A stretch of 64,000 nucleotides of DNA from Climacium dendroides (GCA_950106755.1 OX467082.1:6014001-6078000); one strand, 5' to 3'. Numbered from the stretch's first letter, positions 32,011 through 44,056 are shown. The notes: generated from the letters alone by a model not told the origin. Translations and numbers: made by a program.

Positions 32011-33642
32011 TTTGAATTCGGCTAGAAACTTGGTGTGATCGAATGTTGAACAAAGTTGCCAAGACTGTTTGTAATCATCTCATGCCCGATTCAATCGAAA
32101 ACATCAGGGTTACAGGATTGGTTTCAGCGCAATGTTAGTGCTTTCGCAAAAGAACGGCTATCATGTGTCCCACGATGCTTGAAATGCATGCTTGATTCAT
32201 CACTGTGCTGTACTGCTATTATGTAATTTAAGAGTCCCTTGTTCTTTCTCTTGGATGGATGATGGGTGGTACAAGCATATTACCTAAAATGGATAAATTT
32301 CTTAAACTATCATTTACTTGGCGAAAGTGACAAGTATAGACCAAATAGAACAATTTAACTTTGGCAATATATCATATAAAGTGAAAAAACACATCTTCGA
32401 CTTTGTTGCTAAGTTTGTTTCAAGTATAGGGCACTACTTGAAAAGGCAGAGTCCATCTCTAATGTAGTCACTAATTACACAATGAATAGACACATTCTTT
32501 GTTTCTATTGCACTCTTTGAGTCCTTTGCAGTGTTAAAGGATCAATACCTCATTTCTTGATATCCAAGAACAAAGAGTTACTATTTCAACGGATACTGCT
32601 CTTCTCTTGTTCATCTTTTGTGTCGTTGCACTTCGATGACAATCAAACCACTACATTCAACCCTATCTGAATCAGTCGTTCCCAAAATTTCCCAAATTGT
32701 ATACTATTTGATTAGACAATTTTCACATGTCAAGTTGTATAAACACATTTTTCAAGGAAACTTGAGAGCCCATTTGTCTCCTCAAGGCATTGCAATTCAA
32801 GCCTTTGAATGTATTTGTTGAGAAGTCTACAAAGTGGAAAAAAACATCCCACATACGCACTCTTAGCTTGGCGCAATCATATAATGAGAGGTCATGGTGT
32901 AGGCCCCATCCATCAGTCAGCAAATTGCATGCTTCAAGTCGCTACGAGGGCCCTCAAAGCGTGGCCAAATGTGGAGTACCAATGGCCAGATTTCGCCTTT
33001 GGTGACCGTGATCTCTATGAGTTCAGACTTCTACCTTGTTTTTGAAGTGGTTGTCCAATGCCTAAATTTGAATTTTCTCGCCCTTTCACAAAGTTCTTTG
33101 GGATGCAGTTCCAATCATACAAATTTTTCACACTTTATAATTCAATACCGTTGTATACAAAAGTTAGAAAAATCACGTGGAGGGTCAATGTTAGTACCGT
33201 TGAGACTGAAAGATGCTCTTCCCTCCCTCAACTCCTCGTGCGGCAATCCCGCAATCCAGCACGTGCTGAAAGTACTTGGGAAATATCCTCACATGCATCC
33301 CTTCTGCACTTCGGAGTCAGTCTGTGGTTTCTGTACGCACATGAAGACCGAACTCATGCAAGTTGGGAGTGAGTGCAAGTTGGGAGTGAGTGCAAGTTTC
33401 TCGTGCCGTTTGGAAAGGCTGTTGTACCCTCAGTCAGTGGCAGAAGGTAGTCTGCTCTTAAAGTGACCTTTTTTAGAGCTATGGTGAAGGCACCCGTAAC
33501 TGATATTTGGGGCATGATGAGGAGCAGTGGAAGGTGAAGTAAATACTGCAAAACCCCTCCTCTCTTAGTACATGATATTGCATGACATGCATTGATGGAG
33601 GTCAGTATATGGGGTTCAATTCTGAAGATATTTTCTCAACAG
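32011..33642. other. Intergenic region, no gene recognised
   Basis: Several open frames of up to 165 codons (for example 32,969-33,466) overlap in different frames without recognisable motifs. A 17-base direct repeat (GCAAGTTGGGAGTGAGT) lies at 33,358-33,391. Confidence 0.5.
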
Positions 33643-33896
33643 TACACTGAAATTGGAAAATAGTGTTGGGTGATAATTGGTGTTGTTCCCTGTTTTTTTA
33701 TCCCCAATATTATTTTTCAAATTGTGTGTAAATAGTGTTGGGGCACTTAACTCCAGTTGTCAAATACCAAATTTTATTATAGAGCTAAAGTAGTGTTAGA
33801 ATGGGTAAATAATGTTCAGACACTAACCTTGCAAATCACGATTAGTGGTGTTGTTGACAATTAGTGTAGCCAACACTATTTACCAATTTTAGTGTA
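33643..33896. mobile_element. Miniature element with ACACTRAAATTGG inverted ends
   Basis: Left end TACACTGAAATTGGAAAATAG and right end CTATTTACCAATTTTAGTGTA are inverted copies with three mismatches. The interior contains more TAGTGTTG motifs. No target duplication could be fixed, so the superfamily is open. Confidence 0.55.
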
Positions 33897-36800
33897 GTTT
33901 AGTTAGAGGCCACATTAGTTAGTAGCCATTATTACACCTTTTGCAAATGCATAAACCTCTCTCCATGCATAGTCCCAACACCATGCAGTAAGAGAGGTTC
34001 TATTGTATTGCACGAGGTGCAGTGACATGGATGATGGGGATTGCAAAAAATAGGGTAATTTTTGCGTTGAAAGTGAAATTACTGTGATTTTTGAAAGGCC
34101 AAAGATCTTGTCGGCCCATGGCCAATGCTTTGAGTCATCCAAAACTGCTCACTAACAGACTTAAGGCTACTTATGGCACAGAATGGAAAATATATGGCAT
34201 GCTCTAATTCTGGTGACAGCCATTCGAACAGGGAAGCTTTTTTTGTAACCTTTAAAATATTAAAAAAACAGAAATGGATCCTAGCCTCTCCAAATTTGAC
34301 ACACCCTATTGATTGCTCATGGGTCTTGGGTTAGGAATGGATACCTCTACCATAAACTCTGGATTTGAAACAATTTTCGGTAAACTTTCATAGGAAGAAA
34401 AAATGGAATTAGCATCTAACCCAAGCAACCCTTTTTTTTTAACTTTTTGAGAAAGTGCCAGAATGGGGATCACTTGAAATTTGGTGAAGCATTGTATTTC
34501 TACATCCATCCATCCATCTTTTGGACCAAAAAACACTTTTCAAGCATATTCATGCACTTTTCAATGGATAACTTCATCCACATATAAAATAGGAATGAAA
34601 AATTTATGGAAAAAAAATATTAATTTTATTTGGCAAAAAGTAGACATTTATTTTGAAATGAAACAATTTGGCCCCATGGTGCCAAAAAGAAGGACTAAAC
34701 CTAAGTTGTTTTGAATTTTTTGAACATTCTTGGAATTGGTTACAAATTTTTGAAGTTGTGATGTAGTGGTCATTGGGTGCCCCCTTTCTAAAATGTAAAC
34801 TCTTTGGTACAATGAAGAAAGCAAAATGTGCCTTTGTGTTAGTGGTCGCTTTTAGAGCAAGGGTGCTTTTAGAGCCTGTTCTTTACATCAATTCAATCTC
34901 CCAGACCAAACCTTAAATGAGTGCCACCTAATCTTTGGCAATATAGAGATTTTGGGCACCTTACTATGGATGGAATTTTTATTTTTTTTCTTTGAAGTTT
35001 TTACACATCATGTGCTTGAGGAGTAGCTTTAAGGCCAAGAATTTTCATAAATTTTGATTATGTGGTTAAGAAGTTATTGTATGATATGTAGTTTTCATTG
35101 CTTGATGGGCAACTTGAGAAGTAAAAAAACTTCTTTAAAAATCACTTTTTTAAAAAATAAAAATTTAAAATTGGTCTTCTAGATTTATATAAACATGAAA
35201 AGCTTTGAATCATTCCATTTTGATTAATGAGATGAAACTTATGAGAAGTTCTACTTTGCGGGTATTTTGTGGATAGTAATTATAGAATCTCTACTATAAG
35301 ATAAACTTTGAAGTCCTTTATTTAACTCAATTTTCAATATTTTTTGAAAAAAATAAAATCATAGGATGTAGATTATTTATTATACCATTACAAACATTAG
35401 AATTGACATTTTTCAAGTCTATAACTAAATTCTTATCAACTTAGTATTTTAAATCATTCTCTACTTCTTTCTACTTCTTATTTTTTTCATATATGTTGAA
35501 CATTTCCAAATGATCTAAAATTTTCAATTATATAGTCAACTTGCTTTGAAGAATGACTTCAAAGGAGAACCATCCATTTTTGGACATTTTTTCATCCCAA
35601 AGTGACCTTGTGAAGTGCAATTGCCCATTTTTTTTAGGGTAAAAAAAAGATATTCCTCACTTCAAGTGCTAATATCTTGCAATTTAAACGATGAAAATTT
35701 CTGAATTTTTTTCCACATCATTCTCCTCAATCCAATGTACTACAAGGTCCTACAGTTACATTTGTTCAAAAGTGATTTCTTTTTTTTCTAAAATTTGGTA
35801 CTTGTACTCAAAATGGTAGTTTGGGAGTGTTTTGGGTGAAAACATACTCAAAAACCTTTTCAGGTTAAAGTCACTCTAGATTTTGGAACTACATCTTAAC
35901 ATTAATGTGGAAAAAGCAAAGAGGTGACTACATACACAAAGATAATGACAAAGCAACGATTGTATTTATTTTAAGATGGTAAGGATTGTGAATTGTAGTC
36001 CATTTGGCATAGTACAAAATTTTCCTGCATAATTTTTAAAAAAAATTGAAAAATTAGTAACATTTAGTTATTTAGTAAGTGTTTGGGATTTTAATGCACA
36101 AAGAAAGTAAAATATTATAGGGCTTACATTGTAAACATTGTAGATCTTGAGAAATGAATATGTGTTTAATAGGCAACAATGGTGTTTATCAAGGATTATG
36201 ATATTCACCTTTTCAACAAGACCACAATTGACGTGTTGGATAATAATAATCAATAAAAAAAAATCAAATGTTTTATTTTTCAATTTAAAAAAAAATATAT
36301 TTTAATTTATAATTTTTAAACCAATTTTTAATTATTCTTTATTAATGTGACCAGCAATGTCTACTTTACAATATGGAAAATAGACTTAAAATGGCCCTTC
36401 AATTGGCATTGCCAGAATGTTTTTTCTAGAGTTCACAGGAAAGCTATTACTATGCCTTGACAAGTGACTTATTTTGCAAAACAACTTTGTAGTGATAAAA
36501 AAATGGCACATAAATTCCTATAGAAAGGGTGGATTTTTTCTAATTTTTTTGAATGTGGTAAAAGGCAACTTGCAAATAGTGATGAAATTTTGTGCAATCA
36601 CTACTAGAAAATTTTGTTTTTTTGTGAAGTATAACAATTGGATATGCTAAGTCATGCCAAAATTAGTTGAAATTTGCAATTTTGGAAAGCAATGGATTCT
36701 TTTGCTTTGAATTATCATTTGCTTTTGTTGCAAAGTTTTGTTTCACAAATGTATTTCACTACAATGTTGCATATGAAGTTCAATAAAAACTTATATGACT

Positions 36801-37260
36801 TCATACATAAACTAAAAGAACACAAACCATAAATTTGACCTTAGACATAAACTAACAAAAGCCTAAGTGAAAATACATGAACTAATTAAGCCTTATAAAG
36901 TCAACACAATAAAAAGCGTAACTCAAATACATAACATAAGTCACAAACACTAAAAACAAATCACAAGCATTGAAACAAATGACACACACATTGAAGTCAT
37001 TCACTAATAGGGGAATTGAACCCCTCCTACATTGAGCAAGACTACCCAATTGTAGTATTAGTTGTTTGCACTACAAAACAAACAACTCACGTTAAAATGA
37101 CAAGTTAGACAAAAAAAATGTACGAAGTTGTTGATGAAATTGTGAATTGATGATGTCCGTTATCCTACACTCTATCTTGCAAAATTTTGAACCCAAGTAC
37201 ACTCCACCGCAAGTCTTCAACATCAAGGAAATCAATAGTTTTGAAGCCCAAAGGTAGCAA
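33897..37260. other. AT-rich intergenic region
   Basis: No gene recognised. About 35,590-35,880 is a diverged relative of the CCCTAAAGTCCC repeat (AATATCTTGCAATTTAAACG ... AAACATACTCAAAA). A CACTACTAGAAAA motif at 36,600 resembles a single CACTA terminus, without a partner end in the window. Confidence 0.5.
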
Positions 37261-37990
37261 AATCTGATGAAAACTAAAAACATGTTGATCACACATCTCC
37301 ATGGCGGCCCACTTTGACTACATATTTCCAAGACTCAATGGCAGCCTTATATGGAAAATTCTCCAACATATAGTACTTTTGCTTGAATATGCTGAGTACC
37401 AGTAGCAAGTACTTGCCTAGCCTACTGCAATGATAAGATTTCAAGAACTTTAGCGTAGATAAACACAGTTCATTTTCTATTGATCCCAACACGAAGCATC
37501 AACCAATTTTGGCTACTTTAAAATACTCGAAAATGAATTTCCATAAGTGCCATGATTGAAAAAAGCCACACCAAAGCTAAATGATTGGGTTGACGTAGGC
37601 AGTTGATGCACAAGCAAATTCAAAGTTAGCTCTCAAAGTAACTTTAAACAAACCCTATTGATTGTCCAAGTTTGAACTAGACAACACCTTTGGAGTAGTG
37701 TATGAGATTCCTCCATCTTGTAAAGGAAACCTTGCATCCAACAACATTGGGTGAGAATAAAACTTCTTCAATATAGACAAATGGTGACCAAAGCTCTCTT
37801 CCGCCCCTAGTTGTTTCCAATATTGCGGATAAATGATGCCAAAAGCATCCAATAACTCTTGCTACGGAAAATTCTTGTCTAGTTCACTTGAAAGTGACTG
37901 AATAATCTCTACTAGATTGGAAAAGAAACTGTAGTTAGGAAACTAGTGGTTGTTCCAAGCTAAAAAGAGTGAAAATAAGCCTAAATATAC
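37261..37990 (-). pseudogene. Decayed hAT-family transposase, C-terminal part
   Basis: One minus-strand frame, 37,852 down to 37,289, reads DAFGIIYPQYW, then after in-frame stops FEYFKVAKIG, VLGSIENELCLSTLKFLKS and LENFPYKAAIESWK. This order matches the end of plant hAT transposases and domesticated relatives, with the dimerisation region around LGSIENE. At least three in-frame stops separate the conserved pieces, so it is inactive. N-terminal parts were not recognised upstream, and no terminal repeats were identified. Assignment is from motif memory. Confidence 0.6.
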
Positions 37991-39046
37991 AAAAGAAAGA
38001 AATGACAAGATCACAAGAATGGTTTACAAAAGTATCTTGCAACAGACCTAAACCAATTTAGTTAATAGCAGGGAATAAAAAAAAATTGGAATTCCTAAAA
38101 ATGCCAAGTCCAAGCTGTATCAAAAACTACCATTCTTGCATGCTTCTACGGTAAGCTAAGATGGCCTAGAAGAAACAAAAAGGCATGAAAGAAACGCCAA
38201 CAATACAACAGTTACCGAAAAAACTAAACCATGAAGTACAAGAGCAACTAGGCCTACCAAAACCAATACAATGCAAAAAGCAACTAAAATAAAATATAAA
38301 AAAAATGGAGAGTAAAGTGGTGGAACCTAAAAAATGTCATTGAATGTTGCTTTGTGTTCGTAGAAAATCCTCCTCTGTGATGAATAGGTGGTCACCTATG
38401 ACTTTGTAGTAGCACTGCACAAAGACTCTCACGGGGGTCACTTAAAAAACCATGTGCGAACAAAACCATGTGCGAACTTTGGACCCCCTATATACTTTTT
38501 GAATTTTAAATAAAATTAAATGAAAAAATATGAATAGATTTTTCTACTTTGAAAGTTTATGTTTTGAATTATTGATATTTTTATTTGTTAATAATAATTA
38601 GTTACAAATTTTTGAAATAAAAAGATACACTATAGAATTGAAAAATAACTTTCATACCCCTATATTATATAAAAAAAATTATTTAAAAAATGAACAAAAA
38701 ATTCCTAAAAATAACTCTCTATTGAAAGCTCATTTTGAGTTGAATATTGATGCAATGGTCATCTAAATGTGTTTTTAAAAAATATTTGAGTTAAAAGAAC
38801 ATGCCATTTTAGTGCATTTTTAACCTCTTCTAAAAATCATTCCATATTTTATTTGAGTTTGAAATTTTGGGAGTAGAATCCTATAGTCATTAGTAAACAA
38901 TGCTCAAAATTTGAAGTTAAAATTATAGTGTATTAGAAACCACTTGTTCACACATGGTTTGTTGTAGTAGAACTAAGTGCACCCCCCGAGCAAAGACTTC
39001 AATTATTCCAAAGTTCAAGACAAGGTACAAGACACTATTTTACCGA
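37991..39046. other. AT-rich spacer
   Basis: No gene seen. The phrase CCATGTGCGAAC is repeated at about 38,451 and 38,466. Confidence 0.6.
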
Positions 39047-39094
39047 GAGCATTCCCTAAACCGGAGCGATTTTTAGCCACTTTAGGGAATGCTC
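39047..39094. repeat. 14-bp perfect inverted repeat
   Basis: GAGCATTCCCTAAA at 39,047-39,060 and TTTAGGGAATGCTC at 39,081-39,094, twenty bases apart. It lies directly before the minisatellite and may be the end of a mobile element or a hairpin at its border. Confidence 0.75.
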
Positions 39095-39116
39095 CCTCGA
39101 ATCCCCCCCAAAAAAA

Positions 39117-39345
39117 CATTAAAAAAAACATTAAAAAAACATTAAAAAAACATTAAAAAACATTAAAAAACATTAAAAAAACATTAAAAAAACATTAAAA
39201 AAACATTAAAAAAACATTAAAAAACATTAAAAAAACATTAAAAACATTAAAAAAACATTAAAAAGACATTTAAAAAACATTAAAAAACATTAAAAAAACA
39301 TTAAAAAAACATTAAAAAAACATTAAAAAAACATTAAAAAAAACC
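39117..39345 (+). repeat. CATTAAAAAAA minisatellite, about 21 units
   Basis: About 21 copies of a 9-12 base unit CATTA followed by 4-8 A, with one GACATTT variant near 39,265. It ends 474 bases before the ATG of the type A gene at 39,819. Confidence 0.9.
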
Positions 39346-39631
39346 GCTGCGGCATAATGAAGAATGAGGCAGCCATCACTTCATCCGACTCGCCGCAGTC
39401 TCGCTGACGAAGGGAATGATGTCCTGGCGGTAAAACAAATAATTACCACAGACAGATCATTACAAACCCATGATAACTCCCGCCACCTCCATCCACGTCA
39501 CGGTCGTCCAGTCATCCCATCCTGCCGAGCCAGGGCCAGCTGGTCGCCAGTCTCCCCAAGCAGCTTGCAGGCTTGCAGCCCAAGCTTCTTGACCGAATGC
39601 TCTGCTTATCCGGTTCTCCCCTTCAGTGTGC

Positions 39632-39637
39632 TATAAA
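39632..39637 (+). promoter_or_regulatory. Type A TATA box
   Basis: TATAAA followed by CCATGGCGGTCAGCTC. Upstream are CTGACGAAGGGAATGATG and GGCGGTAAAAC, also found in the other type A promoters in altered form. Confidence 0.6.
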
Positions 39638-39818
39638 GCCCTCCATGGCGGTCAGCTCAACTATTCCTCATCGCAGCATTTTCAGTTCGCAATTCTGCTC
39701 TGAGTTTCCTCGCCTTTGAGTGCCATACGAAGCTCAGTCTGTACGTTGCGGCATTTATTCCTGGTCCATCCATCCATCCATCTCGATTTGCAGTTTGTAG
39801 AGATTATTGTGGTTCGAG

Positions 39819-40016
39819 ATGGCAGCTCACCACGGAGTATGCAGCAGCGCTAGCGCCATGACAAGGCCGCGAAGAGCCGCGCCCAGGCGGGGTCAAGTGA
39901 AGGCCGCCATCGCTCGCAGCTTGCTACACTCGCTTAGCTCTGTGGTGCAGGGCGCCCGCTCCGCCGTGTCGAGCCGGTCGCTTCGGCGCACATTCTCGTG
40001 GAGTAGCAGCAATTGA
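39819..40016 (+). CDS. Small basic protein family, type A, 65 aa
   Basis: Starts MAAHHGVCSSASAMTRPRRA, with two extra residues after Cys8 relative to the 63-aa copies, and ends TFSWSSSN. The core and the LLHSLSSVV stretch are unchanged. No acidic residue. It is isolated between a minisatellite and the divergent members at 41.7 and 43.8 kb. Promoter, coding frame and 3' block are all intact. Confidence 0.86.
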   Translation: MAAHHGVCSSASAMTRPRRAAPRRGQVKAAIARSLLHSLSSVVQGARSAVSSRSLRRTFSWSSSN

Positions 40017-40530
40017 GTGTGAATGACGACGCTGGTTCATTCTGCTGGTGTCGAGTACTCGCAATAGTAAAATTTTGGCGGCTCGGCTTCTTCAATGGCC
40101 TTCAATTTGCAGGGCGCTCGGCTATGGCCTGATGTGGAGCTCGCACCTTCGAAGCTTGCTGTCATCGGGGGCTGTTGGAGATGCACAAGAGTTTCTTGTT
40201 AGGAGCCTCCACTCGAGCGCGCGGACGTTGCTCTGGTGTCACGGTGTCGGCTGAGGTGCGTGGAGTACTGTGACTTTCACGCCATGGCTGTGTTGCTGCC
40301 GGCCGTAGAGTGATGGAATCCAATTTCGGGAAAGTTCCCTAATTAAGAAGCAGAGACCGGAGGAAGAGTTAGCTTGCGTAGTAGAAAGACAGCAATCCAA
40401 TGATAGAGCCTAGAGGCATCTGGAGGAGGCCTCTGGATGCGCAAATGTTCCCGATCTGCACTGTGTGCGGTCAAAGTTTTTGTTACATTGAAATACTGAT
40501 TGAATGAGAATTTGATTCCTCACTTGACTA
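40017..40530 (+). other. Type A 3' flank
   Basis: As at 28 kb, the part next to the stop is diverged and the block 40,345-40,530 is nearly unchanged. Confidence 0.55.
40416..40440 (+). promoter_or_regulatory. Type A 3' hairpin
   Basis: Consensus stem and loop (AGG), 400 bases after the stop. Confidence 0.6.
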
Positions 40531-41748
40531 CATTTACAGCGTGACTACTCTGAATTATGTGCTTCTCAGATCCGCAGGGCCGAGTCTGATGGATGAGGAT
40601 GCCTGCTGTCGATCTGCATTCTGACCAGTCTTAGTTTGAAATCTTGATCCATTTGGTGCTCTAGCTCTGTTCTGTTCTGACGAGCTTCGGGCTACAGTTT
40701 TCCTTCAAAATAATAATTTCATCGCTGCGTTTGATGCAACAGTTCGATATGAAAGATAATTCTTTGTGAATTTTGATCTGTTTGAAAAGGACGAGGAAAT
40801 GTGTGCAATGATGTATCTCGCAAGTGCTCTTAATTTTGAGACAATAATTGTACCCCGTGTGTGATTGCAGCCTGAAGCTTTGTGGTTCCCGCAGGACTTG
40901 CGATTATTGTCAGAATGGCTTGTCAATGGCCCAGATGTAATGAAAATTAGGATTTATCGAGAGCACCAATTCGAACTGGATCAAAGAAACAGTCCAATTC
41001 CACATTCTTCCCTGGAAATTCTTGCCTATGCTGGTGACTACTGAGTCGCACTGAAGCTCGGAGCTTGGACTAAGGAAGGAACATCGTGAACATCACGAGT
41101 GTTGCACACATTCACAGCAACATTCACATTCAATGTTATCCAGCAGTGATCAAGGAGGAACTTGTGCCGAGCTAAAACATTTTCACTTTGACACCTGTTT
41201 GGTAATTACAAAAGAGTATTGTATTGCATTTGTTTCTTTGAACAGAAGTCCTGACTACAAAAATTTCTTCATATAGACAACAGTCCTTGATCTTTTCTGA
41301 ATATTTTCTATACAGAATGTTATCGTTTCTAAAGCGAAGCACAGTGAAAGTCCTTCGGAGGTGCCATCCTCCATCATAGGGATACTAGTTTTCCTATGTG
41401 CTTTCTCAGATTTGAACTGCTCGCTTAATCTATTGTCCCTGCTATCATGCCGCAGATTTTGACGTTTGCGAATGCGGGTGCTGTAACCCTCGATTATATC
41501 ACAACAGCACCCTGCACACTTCTGAAGTCCGTGCTGCATCTTGGCATGAAGCACACCTCGGCTTCACTGTAAGCACCTACGTTGCACGGTGCAGAAGGTG
41601 AGTACATATCAGCCAACAGCGGGATTTTTGGATGCGAACGCCTCGCAATTCAATCCACCAGAGGACAGAAGTAAAGAATTTATCGATCCTGATGAATTAA
41701 TCTCTTCAGATTAATTAAGACTTCTCCCGAGTGCTAAGTCCCTCCGCT
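40531..41748. other. Intergenic region, no gene recognised
   Basis: Short overlapping frames only. No similarity to the other flanks noticed. Confidence 0.5.
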
Positions 41749-41892
41749 TCAGCTCAGCTGATGAAAGGAAATGAATCGTCGAGACGCTTCAGAACGAATT
41801 CTACGGAATATTGACACCAGTGCGTTCAGCACAGAGCGAGCAATAGCCGCCTTCACTTGACCTCGCCTGATTCGCATTCGCGGCCTGTCCAT
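41749..41892 (-). CDS. Divergent member of the small basic protein family, 47 aa
   Basis: The minus-strand frame reads MDRPRMRIRRGQVKAAIARS, then VLNALVSIFRRIRSEASRRF and a short tail ending in a stop. The core is intact. The C-terminal half has changed and includes one Glu, and the SFSW end is gone. The DNA upstream still resembles the lost family N-terminus, with the ancestral ATG replaced by CTG and a stop soon after, so translation would have to start at the internal Met. No clear TATA box or 3' block is seen. It may be a decaying copy or a shortened functional one. Confidence 0.55.
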   Translation of the reverse strand: MDRPRMRIRRGQVKAAIARSVLNALVSIFRRIRSEASRRFISFHQLS

Positions 41893-43750
41893 TGCGCTGC
41901 TCACGAAAAACCCTCCTATCTCCGTTGCTTTGATGTTTCGACCTCCAGTGAGCTGAATAAAACTCCAAATTCTAGTAAAATTTCAAGTTGAAACTGAAAC
42001 TACTGAGGACTATTGTGGAGTGCAAAGTATTCTTGTGGTAAGACTACTGTGAGAATCCTCTTTAAATAGATTGAGCTGAAATGGAATATCAATGGAGGCG
42101 TTCGATGCCACTTCAACTGCGTGGACACTATAATATCGTTCAACCTATCGAGCTTCTTCCGCACTTTCGCTCGAACTAACCGTGCATTAGTCGCAACTCG
42201 TGTACTGTAAGATGCTTGCAGAAAGCGTTAACGTCTTGAAATCGAAGATTGCAACGGCCGGTAAAAGTCAAACTAATCCTCTCGAACGTGATGACCAATT
42301 TGCTGGCACTGGCACTAGAGGTACTCTAGATTTTTTCTTTGAATGACATATGAGTATAATAGCATATTTGAAGAAGATTGATACAGCTATTGACTTCTGT
42401 TCTCCAGATCTGTACAGTGAATTTTCTTACCAGCTCCCTGTTCCTAAATATCGTGAAGCTTCCGGTGCTCGTTCTCGCGAGCTGACGAGACCTGACACTC
42501 ACTCACTGTTCTCTCAGTTGTAGGCATACGTACAATGATTCTATCCTAGTTTAGAGTGGTACCATCACTTGCTGCAGGTTCATTGATGAACTTTTCGTGC
42601 GCTACAAGTTATGGCAGAACGCTAATGCATAAGGTAGGAGTTCCTAATTTGTGACGCAGAATATGACGAAAAACACAATTTCAGAATTAAGGTAAATCAT
42701 TTTCGTAGATGCCTGCGTCGCAATTAGGTCAGCGAACGTCAAAGGTGTCTGTAATAGGTGTAGTAGATGTAGTTACCTTATAGAATATATGCGCGACAAC
42801 TAGGTCTATTGCTTTGACGGGATTGTCTCCCGGCTCACCGATATATTGATTTTCAAACGTTCATATTCGAAGAATTTGACAGAGAGATAACGATCGCATC
42901 TCGCTTTCATGTCTACCGAAGTGCTTCCCTCCACATTTTCCGAGGAAACTTCACACAAGGTTGAAGTCAAATTGGACAGTAAGGTAGAATGGAATTTTTA
43001 AGAGTGTGAATGCTACCTTGAAACTCGCTTCCCGAGTCGCAACCAATGTTCGTGAGCTTGGTCCACCTTGCAAGGACATGGGAGATCACATTCACAAAAA
43101 GATGCAACCACGTTGCATTTCAACCACGATGAGTAGGTCACGTTTGGGGTACGCTTGATACTTATTCAAGTTGACAGAAACGCGAAGTGCTGGCGCAACC
43201 ACTGATTTCTGGTCCCACTTGAATAATTCTTACGGCGTAATGGCCACGCCGGAGCGCGGCCCAAGCTTGCATACGCACAGCTTTCATGCGTCATACAGCT
43301 TATTTTCGTAGTATCGGACTCGCCACATCCGAGGAATAAATAATTTCGAAATGTCGTTGAAATGTAAGCTTGACGATTTTGTATCATGCCAGAATATCAT
43401 TTCTCAATACTATTTTTTGTAACTTCTACGGCAATTTAGGAGGAGAGAGGAGAAGTCTTTTTTTTTCTTGGAGGGAGATGGGAGGAGGTACGAATCTCTT
43501 AAGACCTTAACGAACCAAGGAACATATTTAATTGTGAGATCATTGGAACAGAGAAGTCGAACATGACGAGAACCGGCGCTTGCTGCTCAAGCATTCGAGC
43601 GAATCGTGATCACCAAGGCATTCGAGTGTGACATGAAAGGCCATGGCGGTAGTCGGTGTTCATAAATTCGGAGCAACTTTCGTATTTCGGACCCCTTTCT
43701 GCATGGAGTTCTGATTCAGTTACCGCAATTCGACAAGAAGTAAATCACAG
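41893..43750. other. Intergenic region, no gene recognised
   Basis: Mixed composition with short open frames on both strands; none has a recognisable product. Confidence 0.5.
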
Positions 43751-44056
43751 ATGGAGCGGAGAATGTCAGAGAGCGTTGCATTGCGGGGGTTTGAAAGACC
43801 AAGAACAGCGCCTGCAGTGCGAGTGCGAGACGTGGAGGTGCGAACCGGGCACATTGCACGGGACCTTGTTGTATTTAACGAGAGAAGGCCTGCGATCAAG
43901 CACCATCCGCTGCCACCAATACCACGAAGGCCCGCTGGCCCAAGACGAGGGCAGGTGAGGGCAGCCGTTGCGCAATCGTTGTTCCAGACTTTGTCCTCTA
44001 TTGTTAAGAATGCACGCACAGTGGCTCTTCGACGACCATTCTCGTGGAGCAGTTAG
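43751..44056 (+). CDS. Extended divergent member of the small basic protein family, 101 aa
   Basis: The last 43 residues (RRPAGPRRGQVRAAVAQSLF ... NARTVALRRPFSWSS) align with the whole family core and C-terminus and contain no acidic residue. The preceding 58 residues are new, mixed in charge (starting MERRMSES) and unlike the A or B N-termini. A second in-frame Met is at residue 5. The FSWSS end is retained although two-thirds of the protein differ, which argues for function in that motif. No family promoter or 3' hairpin is seen. Confidence 0.65.
   Translation: MERRMSESVALRGFERPRTAPAVRVRDVEVRTGHIARDLVVFNERRPAIKHHPLPPIPRRPAGPRRGQVRAAVAQSLFQTLSSIVKNARTVALRRPFSWSS

Noticed and set aside
32969..33466. 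165-codon frame in the 33 kb region
   Set aside because: Overlaps other frames of similar length, no recognisable motif, no support for a gene.
36600..36616. CACTACTAGAAAA as an end of a CACTA transposon
   Set aside because: No matching inverted end or transposase found in the window; a single short motif is not enough.
39117..39345. CRISPR-like array
   Set aside because: Units are 9-12 bases without unique spacers; a simple minisatellite in plant DNA.
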